Below are positions 38,939 through 52,306 of a stretch of 64,000 nucleotides of DNA, in pieces. The position numbers were made by a program, and so were the translations under genes. Every line of letters begins with the position of its first letter. Positions within the stretch are counted from its first letter, which is position 1. A model generated the notes under the pieces. It ran no database searches and was not told where the DNA came from. It saw only the letters and a program-made list of their open reading frames with translations. The stretch lies in NCBI GenBank assembly GCA_002189035.1, contig CM007991.1, positions 372,001-436,000 of the forward strand, in the 5' to 3' direction. The stretch is from Utricularia gibba (taxonomy: Eukaryota > Streptophyta > Magnoliopsida > Lamiales > Lentibulariaceae).

Positions 38939-40686
38939 TAACGATTTGAATCTCAACAACTTGGGGAAAAGCTTCGGACTTGTACACCAGTTAGAAAGCA
39001 CAAGCCTCGAAAAACACTTAGCCATGAAAAGAGAAACTACCCCCACATCAAAATGTGATTCCTGAAGATCTTGGCCAAAAGGGCTTTCCTGGATCCTCCA
39101 TTTCCAACTTCTGATGAGGAAATTTTATCAAAATTGTTTTCCCATTTAAAAACAGGATGAAACATTTGTTGTCAGAATCTGATTCGCTACAATGAAATCA
39201 AGAAAAAAAAAAAAAAGAAAAGACAGCTCCCATAATCACATGAACAAACCCCAAACTAATAATGAATTAATTATATTTTTGTTCTGGTGATCATTGCAAA
39301 ACAGTGGCGGAGATACCGTGGCTCATAGTCCCGGGTAAACGGAAGCTTTTAATCTTCCCCTGGCGCCTGCAGCTTGCCCCAGAAATAAACCCACGAATCC
39401 AATTTGGGCGCTCAAATCCAAACCATCCGCGTCAATCAAACTACGGAGAAAATAGCTTCAACGCCCATCATTGCAGGAGGAACTTGTTCAATATTCCGTA
39501 GAAAGGCAAAAAGAATACAGATTCCAGACTCCGCCTGTCTTCTTGCGACGCAGTAGCTCCTCGATCCCAGAATCTTTCAGGCAACCACCCGGAAAGTTGA
39601 TAGCGTTCTTTCCGGGTGCGGGCACACACAAGAAACACTTCCAAAATTTAAAAATGAGGACAACAAAAGGACGTTAGTTTTACACCTCTGGATGCTGGAA
39701 TTTCAACTTCCCTGTATTTTTGGAGGAAATTCAATAAAATCCCCCTATTTTAGTCATTAAAATTTCATATTTAATAAAACAGAAAATGCATTTATTCACA
39801 ATTAAATCATGTTTTTTTATTCTATTTATATCTAATAAATCAACACAACCGGCCAGCATAGTTTTGAATTGTTCCGGGTTACCTCAAAACTGTTGAAGTA
39901 AATGTTGAAAATAGATAATATTATATTTATATGAATTTATATTTAAAACAATCATAAAAATTGAATCTTTGAAATAAATAATAATATATAAAAATAATAT
40001 GAACTGTAATATTTATTATCATAATGAAACTTAAAAATTCAACGATGATGATGAGTGACTAAAATAAAAAATGATGTAAGATCTAAGTTGTATCATTAAT
40101 ATAACATTAATTATGATATTTATATATAAAAATCTATATAATTTTATAGGATTCTTTTTCAAAAAAGCGTAAAATTTAAAACTTTAAAAATTAAGTATCT
40201 AGAATAAATAATATTGATTATGATTAAGACAGATAGATGGATCTTTTTAATTTTATATAGTTCTTGTGTTTGAATATAATTTCTTGCAGTATTTTTTTGT
40301 AGGTTTTCGCTTCTTCCAATTTTGATCGGTTTCAATCGATCAAACTCAACCATGGTGAGAAATCGATAATTAAAAAACATGATATGAAGTCGGTTGGGGT
40401 ATAAATGGTATTTTACATTAGCAGGGGGGGACAGTTGCAAGCGTGGGTAACTGTAAATTGGACTCTGAATTGATGAGGCCCTGGATAGTTTATGCACAGT
40501 CAACCCGGGGGAGGCGAAGCGCACGTGGCACTTCTCTTGCCGTCCATCGGTGGCACCGCTATCCATTTTAGACGGACGGGGCAACTCTCCGGCCGTTGGA
40601 TCGCATTGAATCTTGCCCCTCAGGGAATTTTTCTCCGATTTCTACTCTTTCCCGTATGAAAGAAATCTCACACCTTTGAAGCCTCC
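38939..40686. other. Intergenic, divergent promoters
   Basis: About 1.7 kb between PP2C (-) and the BSD gene (+). The first 700 bases probably hold PP2C 5' UTR exons. The middle (39.7-40.3 kb) is AT-rich and non-coding. The part near 40.45-40.68 kb is GC-richer and probably the BSD-gene promoter and leader. Confidence 0.5.
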
Positions 40687-41931
40687 ATGAATTTCTTGAA
40701 ATCAGTCTTGTCGGAGCCCTCGTCCTCGTCTCCTCCTGCTTCTGAACCTCCGGATTCCGATCCTGAAGACCCCACTTCCTCATGGCCGTTTGGATCGAGT
40801 ATTTTCAAGTCTATAGCTTCAAAATCCGAATCTTTTCTTGGAAACTATTACCAAGATATCCAAGATTTCACCTCCGGTTTGAGGGACGAAACGTCGGTTA
40901 TTCGTGAAGCTGCTAGTCGGGCGTTGCGGGATCTTCCTGCCCGGTTGGACTCCGGCGCCGCCATCGCGCAGGAATCGCTTGAAGCGGTGGGTCAATCTAT
41001 TGATAACGTTGCGGAGTTTATCGGTAAGGAGTTGAATCTTGCAAGTGGTGATGGGTTTACAAGTCTTCTAGGTGATGGAAATTCGGGAAGCGGCAGTGAA
41101 ACCAAGTTGAATGTGATTGGTAGGCCGTACAGTAGGTTGGAGGCGGTGATTGGCGGATTGCAGGGCGATGCTGCTACGTACTGTGATGAAATTGATGGCA
41201 GTAGTTTTGGTGAATGGAAATTGGAGTTCAGAATTGAGGAGAAAAGCGAGGAGATTGGTAGGTTGCTGAAGGAAAATCGGGTGATTGGTGAGATTCATGA
41301 TGAAGTTGTTCCTGAGAAAGTTGATGATGAGACGTTCTGGTGCCGGTACTTTTACAGGGTGGAAATGGCTGTTAAAGCTGAAGAAGCGAGGGCATCAATA
41401 GTGAAACGTGCTATTTCTGGAGATGAAGATGAGGATTTCAGTTGGGATGTTGATGATGATACTGAAACCGATGGTGGTAACGGTGATAGCAATAATGAGG
41501 TGAAGGATGGGTTGAACATTGGCATCCAAGAGAAAGGAAAAAGAGTGCTGAGTTCTGAGGTTGTAAGTGGGGCATCGTCAGCAGAAAGGGATGAAAAAAT
41601 TGGGGGTGAATTGCAGATGAAGGGTGCTGTTTCGGCTGATGAGGAGAATGCAGGTGGCAAATTAGAAACATGTAGTGAGAAGGAAGGATCAGATGGAAAA
41701 CTTGGAAGCGATATTTCCATTATTTCGAGCCAAAGAACTTCCCACGCGGAAGATGACATGGGATGGGATGAGATTGAGCATATTCCTAGTGGTGATGAGA
41801 ACAAAGCAGAGAGCCAAAAGGATTCTAGTCTTAATGTGAATGATTTGAGAAAGAGGTTGAATTCTGCAGAGGAAGATGAGGAACTGACATGGGATATTGA
41901 GGGGGAGGAGGATGAACATCCTGTCAATTAG
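40687..41931 (+). CDS. BSD-domain protein with acidic C-terminal tail
   Basis: Single-exon gene, 414 aa. The N-terminal third is Ser/Pro-rich then helical (IFKSIASKSESFLGNYYQDIQDF, ALRDLPARLDSGAAIAQESLEAV), as in SYAP1/BSDC1-like proteins. A BSD domain follows at about residues 155-235 (RLEAVIGGLQGDAATY ... EIHDEVVPEKVDDETFW CRYFYRV) with its hallmark Phe-Trp pair. The tail is strongly acidic and carries three spaced Trp-Asp motifs (DFSWDVDDD, DMGWDEIEH, ELTWDIEGE). Plant relatives are uncharacterised; BSD proteins elsewhere act in transcription/TFIIH or in TORC2/AKT signalling. Function here is not inferred. Confidence 0.9.
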   Translation: MNFLKSVLSEPSSSSPPASEPPDSDPEDPTSSWPFGSSIFKSIASKSESFLGNYYQDIQDFTSGLRDETSVIREAASRALRDLPARLDSGAAIAQESLEAVGQSIDNVAEFIGKELNLASGDGFTSLLGDGNSGSGSETKLNVIGRPYSRLEAVIGGLQGDAATYCDEIDGSSFGEWKLEFRIEEKSEEIGRLLKENRVIGEIHDEVVPEKVDDETFWCRYFYRVEMAVKAEEARASIVKRAISGDEDEDFSWDVDDDTETDGGNGDSNNEVKDGLNIGIQEKGKRVLSSEVVSGASSAERDEKIGGELQMKGAVSADEENAGGKLETCSEKEGSDGKLGSDISIISSQRTSHAEDDMGWDEIEHIPSGDENKAESQKDSSLNVNDLRKRLNSAEEDEELTWDIEGEEDEHPVN

Positions 41932-43914
41932 ACTATCAAGTTGAAACATCATTGGCTCCCTCTTTGTACACAAACAAAGATTGTTTCTTAATCCTTTTTT
42001 TTTCTTTCAGATAACAGCAGTTATTCCTTATCAAATTGTTATTCTGTGCTGTACCGCAATTACGAACATGCAACTCTTTTACCTTCAATGCATAACCACT
42101 TCTAGTTGTTGCTCAAAGACATGCTATTTTTCTAGTTGTTAAGACTTCAGTTTATGGGGTTTCTTGTTGGTGATTCCATTCGAATAGTTATAGTCACATC
42201 TCCAATAATGTTATGCTGCTTGGGTTTCAGATCCGAAATCTTCTTGGAGCAGATTAAAGAGCATCGAGTGGGCCACTGTGATTTGTATTGTATAGGAGGC
42301 ACAAATTCCAGGGATGGGACGGTTGAGAAGCACTGGAACCTTGTTTTTTTGGCTCAAGAATAGAGAAAAGGTGTGGAGGGAGGATACAGAATACGGGGTA
42401 AGAGTGAAGCTCTTCATCCCATTCTTTGAGCCGTGTGAAAGCGAGTGCTGATTCTCAAAATCAGTTTTCTTTGGAAACACAACCACTGAGAGGCACAAGA
42501 AAGCTTGCACCAAGACCCCTCTAGGAACTAAGGCTCAGTTCATGGAGAAGGTATTTATTCTTCAAGAAGTCCACGGGCCGTATGATGGAGGGAAGGGTGC
42601 AAACGGACTCATTTGGCTGGGGATTCAATTGCTGCTAAGATGCTTGAAATTAGCTTCCATTTATGTCACATGACAGCTTCCAGATGTGAAGGAAGTAGTT
42701 TATCTTTCAACCTTGATCGCAAATATGAAGTCATTTCTGAAAAAAAAAGAGAAACAGAGAAATGAAAGCAAGAGGAAGGTCAACTTATGGTTGATTGCCG
42801 AAGTTGAGAGGTTGTAAGAAGATGTCAACCTTACAGTTGATCGAAGTTGACACGACAAGTAAAGTAAACTAAAAGTCAATGGGTTGGTTGTCGACCATCT
42901 GCATTCGAAACTTGACAAAGGGATGGCCACACGAAGACAACATGGGTTGGTTCACCTCCATGTAAGTCCAACCTGGATGGATGGATTCATGGGTCTCTTT
43001 TTTCCACACTCCGACGCGGTGTCCACACCAACCCCATCTTTCTGAGATTCTCTTGACTCTCCCAACACTGTAGCGAAGTTGAAACCTGCTTGTGGTTGAG
43101 GATGGGAGAAATATTTTTCGCATAACATGGAGCGCTCGTGTGACGGTGAAATGTGTGAAACCTGGGGTCTTTGAATTTTCGATCACTTGATAGGTATGCA
43201 TGTCAGGGGCATTGTTCAATTCAATCTCATCTTTTTTTGTTACAACCATTTGTTCTTTAGTTGTTGGGAAGTAAGAGCATCATCCATGGTGGCCCTCTGC
43301 GGAAGAAATGGAGCAGGTGAATGAATGCCCACTATTTAAAGAAAAGCGCGACCCAGCTGTGCTGCTGTCTGTCGCCATCTCTTACCAACCCCGATCCACA
43401 TTCCCGGCTCATTATAAGAATGCTCTTTCTCCCTTTTCTTTATTAGCAAGAACTACTAATATAGAGGTAGATCGTCGTCCGCACCTCATGCGCTGGTTCT
43501 TTTTTTTTTTTTAACAAGGTGGTGTAATATACCTACTTTCAACTACTGATCCAATCATAACGGCTGTTCCTTTCTCCACCGTGCACAAGTGGTATGGATT
43601 CACACCCAAGTTACCGCAAGTGGTGGTTGAAGGCGTCAATTTCAAGAATCGCTTCTCACCCAATATACATACATGTCATTTTATGAGGAGTCGCGTAATG
43701 ATTTTCCAAGGTAAGCTCTAGCAACCTTCATCACCAGATTTCCTTCTCAAAGCTGAAAGCTTTTTGTGTTTTTGATAGTGGAAGAGGGGACCCATCTCAC
43801 AGAATCCAACTTAATCTGCGGCTCCGAGGATTTCTGCAGAAACTGTGTGTTTTGGAATCAATTCTGTGTTAGTGAAGCTAGGCACTGGAAGGCGGTGATG
43901 AAACTTGGGCTGCA
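41932..43914. other. Intergenic; nothing convincing
   Basis: About 2 kb between two plus-strand genes. Includes the BSD gene 3' UTR and the MED33 upstream region. The longest ORFs (about 100-126 codons) have no recognisable domains or codon pattern. A run of 11 or more T lies near 43500. Confidence 0.5.
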
Positions 43915-46900
43915 ATGGAGTTGTGCGGCAAGTTGTATGATGATTTGCTGAGCCAAACCAAAGTCGCAATTGAGAAGGGCAGCGACTCTTTGTGGGTCGC
44001 GGTGCAAGTTTCTTCATATTTGAGCTCTTATGGTGTAACTTTACCTAGTGTTGAATTGGCTTCGAGGTTGGTTTCCTACGTTTGTTGGGAAAACAATGTG
44101 TCGAGTTCTTGGAAGTTTTTAGAGAAGGCGATGGCTCTCAAGATTGTGCCTCCATTACTTGTTCTTGGCCTTCTCTCCAAAAGGTCCTTCCTTTTTAATC
44201 TTGCTCTCTTGTTGGTTTCTGCATTCATATGTTCATTCATGTGGCGTATATTCTTATTGTTGCTTTCTGATTTCAATCTTCGACATCCCCTGTTTCACTG
44301 ACAAATTTCCATTGGTTTGATGAATGCAACATATCTGGTGATCTACTACAGCAATTTCAGATCTCTTATTATTCTGAACTTCTTGACTGCTACCAGGGTG
44401 ATTCCTCATCGGCATTCTTGTCCAGCAGCATTTAGACTCTACATGGAACTCCTTAAACGACACGTGTTCTGTCTGAAAGAGAATATGAGTTTGCCAAACC
44501 ATCAAAAGTGAGTAACTGGAATATTGCTTTTTAAAAGTTGCCTTCTGAAACTTCGGTTAAAAACCAATTATTTGTGTGCAGTACCATGAAAAGTATAGAT
44601 GAAGTCCTTCACTTGTCTCAGATACTTGGCGCAGAACAAAACGAAGATTGGGTTCTCTTAGTTCTGTTTATCTTCACCATCACTTGGCAGTTAGTCGATG
44701 CAGCAGTTGATGATGAAGGATTGTTCCTGACAAACGAGCCCATCCACAAATGGTCAGTTAGAAATCAAGAAATGGAAGTAGATGATAATATGTATCGAGA
44801 AGAGATGGAGAGCTACAGATACAGAATGCAAAGGCACAATACCAGCATGGCCATTGAGCTGATAGGGCAGATTGCAGAGAATAAAGTGACTTCCAGGATT
44901 CTTTTCTTGGCCCGGGAAAACATGTTAGAACCTGTCTCCGCATTTTTCCTCGAATAAATTTTGTTTTTGCACACAATGCATGATCATACAAGGATGGATA
45001 TATTTCAGGGGTATCCACTGGCAAAGCTTTGTCCACAGAGTTGAGCTGCTTGTAGAAAATTCATCAGCTTTGAGAAAAGCAAAATCTGGATCAGTTGATA
45101 TGTTTATGAAGTTAATATCATCTCCGGAGAAGATGGAACCAAGTTTTTATCCAGCAATATCAAGATCAAGTCCCCTCATCAATTCTGCTGGTCTTTGTGT
45201 TGGTGTTAATCAGTCTGCTCTTTGGATTCCACTTGACATGCTGCTTGAAGATGCGATCGATGGTAGCCAAGTCAATGCAATGAGTGCAGTTGAAATCATC
45301 AAAAGTAAAATCAAAACTTCTTCTAGATGGCTTCATAAATTCCATTTTGAAGCTTAAGAGGGAAAGTCAGTTCCTCTCACTATTAAAGGTGGCTATGTTT
45401 TGCAGGTATGGTGAAGTCCCTTCGAGCGATTAATGACTCTTCTTGGCATGAGACATTTCTTGTGCTGTGGGTGGCTGCTCTTCGGCTTGTTCAGAGGGTT
45501 AGAAAATAACCTTGCAGCTTTATTTGCTAAGAAAAACAATGCTCCTTCTGTTCTTCATATACAACTCATGGTTTCCCTGTGCCTTGTCCATGATATGGTA
45601 TTCTTCAAGTTTTAACAGTCTGCACATTCATATCATGACTAGGAGAGGGATCACATTGAAGGGCCTGTGCCCTGCCTTGAAACCCGGCTCAGCCTACTCT
45701 TATCAATCATCCCGCTTGTAGTTGCTGATATAGTAGAGGAGGCCGAAAGTTGTTCACAAGATAAACATGGTACAGAAAGGAACAACGAGCATCGACATGA
45801 ACGAAATGAGCAGGTTTCTGAAAAGCATCGTGCAGCTCTGATATGCAGTCTCCAGAAATTACAAGACTATCAAAGCTTGCTCACCCCACCTATGCCGATA
45901 AAATCTGATGCTAATCAGGCAGCTGTGAAAGCAATGATGCTTGTATCCACAACGAATGTTGACACAGCTAACCTTGATGGCATTAGATCAATGGATATGC
46001 CAGTCAACTGTGGTAAGAACTTTTCCCTCAGCAAGATTTAGTAGAAATATATTCAAGCTTGGATCGTGTGCCTATAAAACCTGCTGACTGAGGTTTTTTC
46101 ATGGGTGACATTAAGAAAGCTGCTCATACTTGGTTACAGTTTATCAGCATAATCATCTTCCCAATTCATTGCAGCTGGAAGCCTACATCATTTAATCGTT
46201 GAGTCCTGCATAGCCAGGAATCTCCTGGACACATCTGCTTATCATTGGTCAGGCTACATAAACAGGCATATCAGCAAACTGCCGCATGACTTCCCAGCAC
46301 TGGTTCCTGGATGGTCAGCGTTTATGAAGGGAGAACCTCTTACGCCGGCTATGGTTGATGCTTTAGTCTCGACCCCAGCATGTAGGTATGGTGTTATCTA
46401 ACTCACGCTTGCAGAGAAATGGTTTTTTTTTTTTTTTTTCTCTCCGAAGGAGCTTTGCAAAGAAACTGAACTTTAGGTCATGGATTTAATGGAAGCTATG
46501 CAGAGATAGAGAGAGTGTTTCAGCTTGCTGTTGGGGGATCACTTGAAGAAAGAAAAGCTGCTGCAACTATTCTTTGTGGTGCTTCATTCATTCATGGATG
46601 GAATGTTCAGGTAGCACGAATGGACCAAAAAAAAAAAGTGATCTCCATGCCTGTACATTGGAGTTCTTCCAGATAGATGATATTAAGTTGCACATGCAGG
46701 AACACACTGCGTATTATATAACCAGGTTACTGTCACCACCAGTTCCAATGGAAGATACAGACAGTCACGGCCATTTGATAAGCTATGCGCCAACAATCAA
46801 TATTCTACTTGTTGGGATTGCTCCAGTGGATTCCGTGCAGATCTTCTCCTTACATGGCCTTGTAAGTTAGCCAAAGAAAGGGAAATAACATGATGATATG

Positions 46901-49329
46901 TGGAATCCTCCCCTGTATGCTTCTTTCATTCGCACAGCACCATTATCTAGATCTATGCTTATCTGGAGATCTTCAAATAAAATTGTTTGACAGGTCCCTG
47001 AGCTTGCCGCTTCACTTATGACTATATGCGAGGTCTTTGGTTCATCTTCGCCAGATATCTCCGGGGGTGTCAGTACAGGAGAAGAAATTTCTTCACATGC
47101 AGTGTTTTCAAATGCATTTGCTCTTCTGCTGAAGTTATGGAGATTCAACCATCCTCCATTGGAGTATGGATTTGGAGATTTACCTCCTGTAGGATCCCGA
47201 CTTACATTGGAATACCTCTTAATGGTACGTAATTCACACCTAGCAGCATCAGAGAACCAGCCAAGGAACCTAAGTAGAAGGAGACCTGCAATAGCTGCAA
47301 ATTCTTCACCCTCTAAACCAATATTCTTAGATTCTTTTCCCAAGCTGAAAGTTTGGTATAGGCAGCATTTAGCTTGTATCGCCTCCCCACTGACCGGACT
47401 TGTAAATGGAACTACTGTCCATCATACAGTCGATGCATTACTTGGCACCATGTTCACAAAAATTAGCAGAGGGAATCTTTCATCAAAAAGCTCTTCTTCC
47501 TTGGTGAGCGATAGCAGTCATCCAAGGCCAAATTTACCTGCTTGGGATATCCTTGAAGCCGTTCCTTTTGTGGCAGCAGCTGCTCTTACGGGATGTGCTC
47601 ATGGAAGATTGTCTCCTCGTGAACTCTGTACAGGTCCGAGCATGTGATAGGAGACATCTCTTGAACTTCATTATTCATGTAATGAAATGCTTTAAGTAGT
47701 CTCCTGCTGTGCAACAGGGCTAAAGGATTTGGCTGATTACCTTCCGGCTACTCTGGTCACTATTGTAAGTTACCTCTCAGCTGAAGTTACTCGTGGTGTG
47801 TGGAAGTCGGTTTTCATGAATGGAACAGATTGGCCAAGTCCAGCTGCGAACCTGTCAAATGTCGAGGAAAAAATCAAGAAAATTTTAGCTGCAACCGGAG
47901 TAGATGTTCCTAGCCTTGCAGCAGGTTCACCCCTTGTCATAATCAAGGCTTCTGGGAAAAGTGCAATTGACCTCGTTCTGTTTCAGCAATGCACCAAATT
48001 TTTTTCACAGATTTAATATGCATTTCTTAGTATAATCAGTACAAAAGCGAACAAGGGTGGAAGCTGTGACAGAGCAAGGTCAATGCCAAGTTTTTCCCAG
48101 AGAGTTATTGTATACATAAATCATTCTTGCCTCACGCAATCTTGTATTTCTCTCTGTAGGAGAAACTTCCCCTGCAGTTCTTCCACTTCCCTTAGCTGCA
48201 TTTGTGAGCCTCACAATAACCTACAAGCTTGACAAAGCTTCACAGCGGTTTCTTGATCTGGCTGGTCCAGCATTGGAGTCACTTGCTGCCGGCTGTCCAT
48301 GGCCGTGCATGCCGATAGTCGCATCTCTGTGGACCCAAAAAGCAAAACGTTGGGGTGACTATTTGATCTTTTCAGCTTCCCGAACAGTCTTCCTCCACAG
48401 TCAAGATACTGTTGTTCAGCTTCTAAGAAGCTGCTTCAACGTCACCCTTGGTTTGCACAACAGCTGCAGCATCAGAAGCAATGGTGGCATTGGAGCACTT
48501 CTTGGCCATGGATTTGGATCTCATTTCAAAGGTGGCATCTCTCCAATTGCACCGGGGGTCCTCTATTTACGAGTCTATCGGTCCATCACAGATATCATGT
48601 TCTTGAGAGACGCAGTACTTTCACTCCTCATACAGGCTGTGTATGACATAGCCACGAAAGCTGCCCCTGCTAATCAAAAGCCCCAAACTGGCTTGAAAAA
48701 TGGACATTTTTCTCTTGCTGAAGCTCTAACAAAGGTGAAACTGGCAGCTTCTCTTGGAGCTTCCATTCTGTCGTTAACTGGTGGACTCCAACTCCTGCAA
48801 CCGTTGCTGAAGGAAACTCTTCCTTCATGGTTCATATCTAATCACCAGTCACCAGGTAACTCGAACCTTCAACCTCCAAAGTCTATCCTGCAAAGTTCTT
48901 ACTCATCTCTAACCAGGTAACACAAGAGGGATGCTCCGGACACTCACAGGATATGCACTTGCTTCCCTAGTAGTACAATGCGGGGCTTTTGTATGGGGCA
49001 TCGATGACTCATCAACATCCGCAGCTTCGAAACGACGTCCGAAGATCATGGAAAGTCACTTGGATTTCATATCCAATGCCTTGAATGGGAAGATAACTCT
49101 AGGGTGCGATGACTCCATTTGGCATGCTTACTACTCTGGTTTGCTGAGCTTGATGCTAAAGCTGGCGCCTAGTTGGATACCTGAGTTGAACAGAGAGACA
49201 CTGACAAGTCTAAGCCAGGGACTGCGAAGATGCAAGGAAGAGGAGCTTGCTCTTGCCCTGCTACGAGTTGGTGGAATAGCCACTTTGGGATCTGCTGCTC
49301 AACTGATTGTAGAAACTACCGATTTCTGA
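43915..49329 (+). CDS. MED33: Mediator tail subunit 33 (REF4/RFR1 family)
   Basis: Plant-specific Mediator subunit; in Arabidopsis MED33A/RFR1 and MED33B/REF4 restrain phenylpropanoid/lignin gene expression. Exons: 43915-44183, 44397-44507, 44582-44923, 45009-45304, 45406-45497, 45643-46012, 46175-46385, 46496-46610, 46700-46861, 46994-47633, 47718-47924, 48160-48855, 48917-49329. These give 1308 codons, 1307 aa, nearly the Arabidopsis length, with unbroken phase. Family signatures: VSSYLSSYGVTLPSVELASRL near the N-terminus, VPCLETRLSLLLSIIPLVVADI, ATILCGASFIHGWNVQEHTAYYI, FNHPPLEYGFGD, LAAGCPWPCMPIV and the C-terminal LRTLTGYALASLVVQCGAFVWG. The protein is helical-repeat-like and Leu-rich with no catalytic motif. 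The acceptor at 46495/46496 was preferred over a nearby one that causes a stop. Confidence 0.96.
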
Positions 49330-49442
49330 TTACATGGAAATTTACAAGGTGAAAATCATGTACATCACAACAAGCCGAGTACTACAAACTGATCAAACAA
49401 AGCCAAGTATCAAACCACAAGATATCCCCTGGATCCATGGCA

Positions 49443-51493
49443 TTAAAAGAATTCACGGTCAGGAAAAACGATAGGAGCAATGAGGGTCCAGATGTAGAGG
49501 GCGGCTGTCACCCACTCTGAACAGATTTTAACCCACACGGATGTCCAGCCAACATCAATGAGAACTGGATTCTCAGAGCTGCTCGTCCACCCCGAAAGAA
49601 GCATAGCCGAGTACATCGTTGCAAGTGCAAAGATAAGATGGAAGAATGAGTAAGAGTAACTCACTGCTTCTGCTTCTGTTCCTTTCTTCTCTTTCCCTGA
49701 TTCGACGTCATTTGCAAGTAGAGGTTTCGTGTCTCCTGTCATGTAGAAAACAAGCATTCTTGAAATTTACTACAGATAAATGGATCCCATTAAACAGAAC
49801 ACACAAACATAGCATAAAAAGAGGAAGGCATCCCATTGCAAAACTAGACAAACACGTCCGAAGAATCTTGTGGTAATGGTTGAACATTTGGATATACCTG
49901 CTCTAGGAGATGAAGGTGGAGATAGAAAACTGGTTGAAGATCCAGCCCGGAAGGCAGAATACAACACTGAACAAACAGTCGTGAGCAAGCCAATGACAAG
50001 TGTGGTGATGGTCAAAGCCTTTGATTTGTTGTGGAGGCCATTACAGACATAATCTCGTGGTTCGCTTGAGAGCCCGGTGTAGCACACATAAGCACAATAA
50101 ATTGAAATCACAGAAGCAGGCATAAGGCTTCCGTGAACCTGATGAAATCAGCATAAAAATGGGCTTCAAACAGAACAAGCGTGGAGGAAAAGTATGAAGT
50201 CTACCTGTGGGTGTAAGGCCACAACTGCAAAAATGAAACCAAGAATGATGGTTGTCACAAGGAAAAAGACATTCAGATCACAATTATGGCCAGCAGGATT
50301 GAACCAGATGAAAAGAAGCCCAGAGAAAGTGAATGCCCCAAGATAGCATGCCACTGTCACAACAAGCAAGGCAATATCCCTGTCGATTCAAATATAATCA
50401 CTGCGTGGAAGTGGACCCATGTGAAGAAATAATGCATGTGTCTGTTTCAACAACTTACCATTTTTGGTCATCTTTTTCGACCCATGACTCATTCCAGGAA
50501 TTCACTGCATCTAATAACAAGATCATTTGAACCAGCAAGAACAAACCAGCCCCAACCTTAGAGAGTACCCCTGCTTAGACAGCAAATTTTCTGTTATGGG
50601 ATTTAGGAAATTTGTAGACTCAGATAGCAGGATACTGGAACGCAATGCATATACCAAAACAACAAACAAAAAGAGCCATATCTAACCAAAAGATATGACA
50701 GTGTATCAAACCAATTTCATTGTTTCTATTTATTCCAAAATGGATAATACGCTTGTTGTACACCTGATACCTCTGTTAGTTTAAGTCTACAAAACCTTTT
50801 GAGGAGAAAATGGCCAACTAGTAAGAAACTAATCAAAGCACTAGGTATCTCATACACTAAGAGGAGCCAATGGAGCAAGTCTCACCGTATACGTTTATGA
50901 CAGCATTTGGGAGGAAAAACATGAGAATGATTAACAAAACCCAGATAAGAATCTTAAAGATCCATCCTCCATGATGCAAAGAATCACGTCTGTCATTTCG
51001 ATCTTTCACCCCGATCATAATGAGAGAAAGGATCCCAAAGAACAAGAAGTTCCCCATGGTAACCCGTAGAACAGATTGCATTTGAAACCATTCCTTTGGA
51101 AGGTCATTTGAAGTGTTTATCCCTGTTGATCAAATCCAGAACAAGGATTTTTATTTCAGTAATCAATCAATTTTCATTTTTAACTATCATCATAACAAAT
51201 TAAAAACCAACAGATAAAGCTGCAGGTAGACTAGAAGAAAGAACGCTATATCCAACAAAAAGTGAGAAAGGATCTCCAAAGAGACCAAAGAACGCTCAAA
51301 TCCTCAGTAACTTACAGGATATGTGCCGGAGAAGCGGTTCGCCGACTTCCCTAAAAATCCAAGCGACTATCAACGAAAGACCGAACAGGCCACAGTAAGC
51401 GATCCTAGCAGAGCGCCTAGTTATCCCTGATACCACCGACGAGCAGACCCCACACGTCAAAGACGCAAAACACGACCCCAAACAAGAAGCCAT
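49443..51493 (-). CDS. Serine incorporator (SERINC/TDE1) membrane protein
   Basis: Multi-pass protein of the SERINC family; animal members affect serine-derived lipids and scramble phospholipids, the plant role is unclear. Exons (minus): 51316-51493, 50886-51122, 50459-50570, 50205-50379, 49898-50138, 49443-49735; 412 codons, 411 aa. It starts MASCLGSCFASLTCGVCSSV, the Cys-rich N-terminus typical of the family. About ten hydrophobic helices follow. Conserved segments are LSKVGAGLFLLVQMILLLD, SVISIYCAYVCYTGLSSEP and the C-terminal YSYSFFHLIFALATMYSAMLLSGW with WTSVWVKI. It lies head-to-head with the LUL gene; the CDS starts are 813 bases apart. Confidence 0.94.
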
Positions 51494-52306
51494 CCCTTAC
51501 GCGAACTTCAAAATTATGAGTCCAACCTACAGTTCCTTCCTCAATCAACCCAATATTCTAACAGAAGAATATATATATCAGCGGGAAAACAAAATCGACA
51601 GTAGCATCTTCTGAATTCTATCATTACGGTTCAAACTCTCATCAAAACATAAGTATTCTCACCTGAACTGCTTCCAACTTTCTACGAAATGGGAATCCGA
51701 TCACCACCGGCAACACGATTGCGACGAAGGAAAATATGAAAAGCAACCCACGCCCCGAGCGGCGCCACGTGGATATCAAATCAAAAGCATGGTGCTTAAA
51801 CCCGGTTCAACCGGCCAACCGATTCATCAGGTTTCCTATTCTGTAACGAAAGCATGGTTCGCCCTAGAGGAAGACTACTCCGGCCGCTGCCCCTCCGTCG
51901 TCTCAACTCTCCACTCCACCCCTAAAAAACACAGACGCTCGGATTCGAGCGTGGACCCAGAACTTCAGCACCCATTAGTTCTAGACGTGGGGGTTGGATA
52001 TTTTGCAATTCATGTAAAGCATGTTTAAAGGTGACTAACATCACTAATTTACGTCAGTTAAAGATTCCCACCAAAACTGTAAGCACCCAAGATGGAGGGA
52101 GTACATGGGTCTGTGCTACAGTCTACGTCCATCTCTTCTACAGAAAAATGACTTCTTTAAAGTAAAATTCATCAGTCAGGAGTAGGGAATGGGAACCCGG
52201 AATTTGGGGAGACTTGTCTCCTTTTCGCTGGGGTAGTTGGGAAGTGAAGAATAAAGACAGATTGACATATTGAGTTGGGAGTCTCCAAAATCTCAGATCG
52301 GAAGAG
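51494..52306. promoter_or_regulatory. Shared divergent promoter region (SERINC / LUL)
   Basis: An 812-base gap separates two divergent ATGs, so both promoters and leaders must fit here. There is no ORF with support. An internal GC-richer block (about 51.75-51.98 kb) is bounded by AT-richer sequence. Confidence 0.5.

Noticed and set aside
38939-39046. Upstream in-frame ATG adding 36 residues to the PP2C
   Set aside because: It would bury the MGCIHSKCC myristoylation signal that defines this PP2C clade.
41352-41927. 191-codon open frame antisense to the BSD gene
   Set aside because: It is a mirror of the acidic, Asp/Glu-codon-rich sense frame (giving Ser-rich sequence); the sense frame has the BSD domain.
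42100-43520. Several 60-126 codon ORFs on both strands
   Set aside because: No domain resemblance, no splice-consistent extension, compositional chance expected in about 2 kb of non-coding DNA.
46477-46610. MED33 exon 8 starting at the first AG (46475-46476)
   Set aside because: In the incoming phase it meets a TAA after four codons. The AG at 46494-46495 keeps phase and gives the family sequence YAEIERVFQLA.
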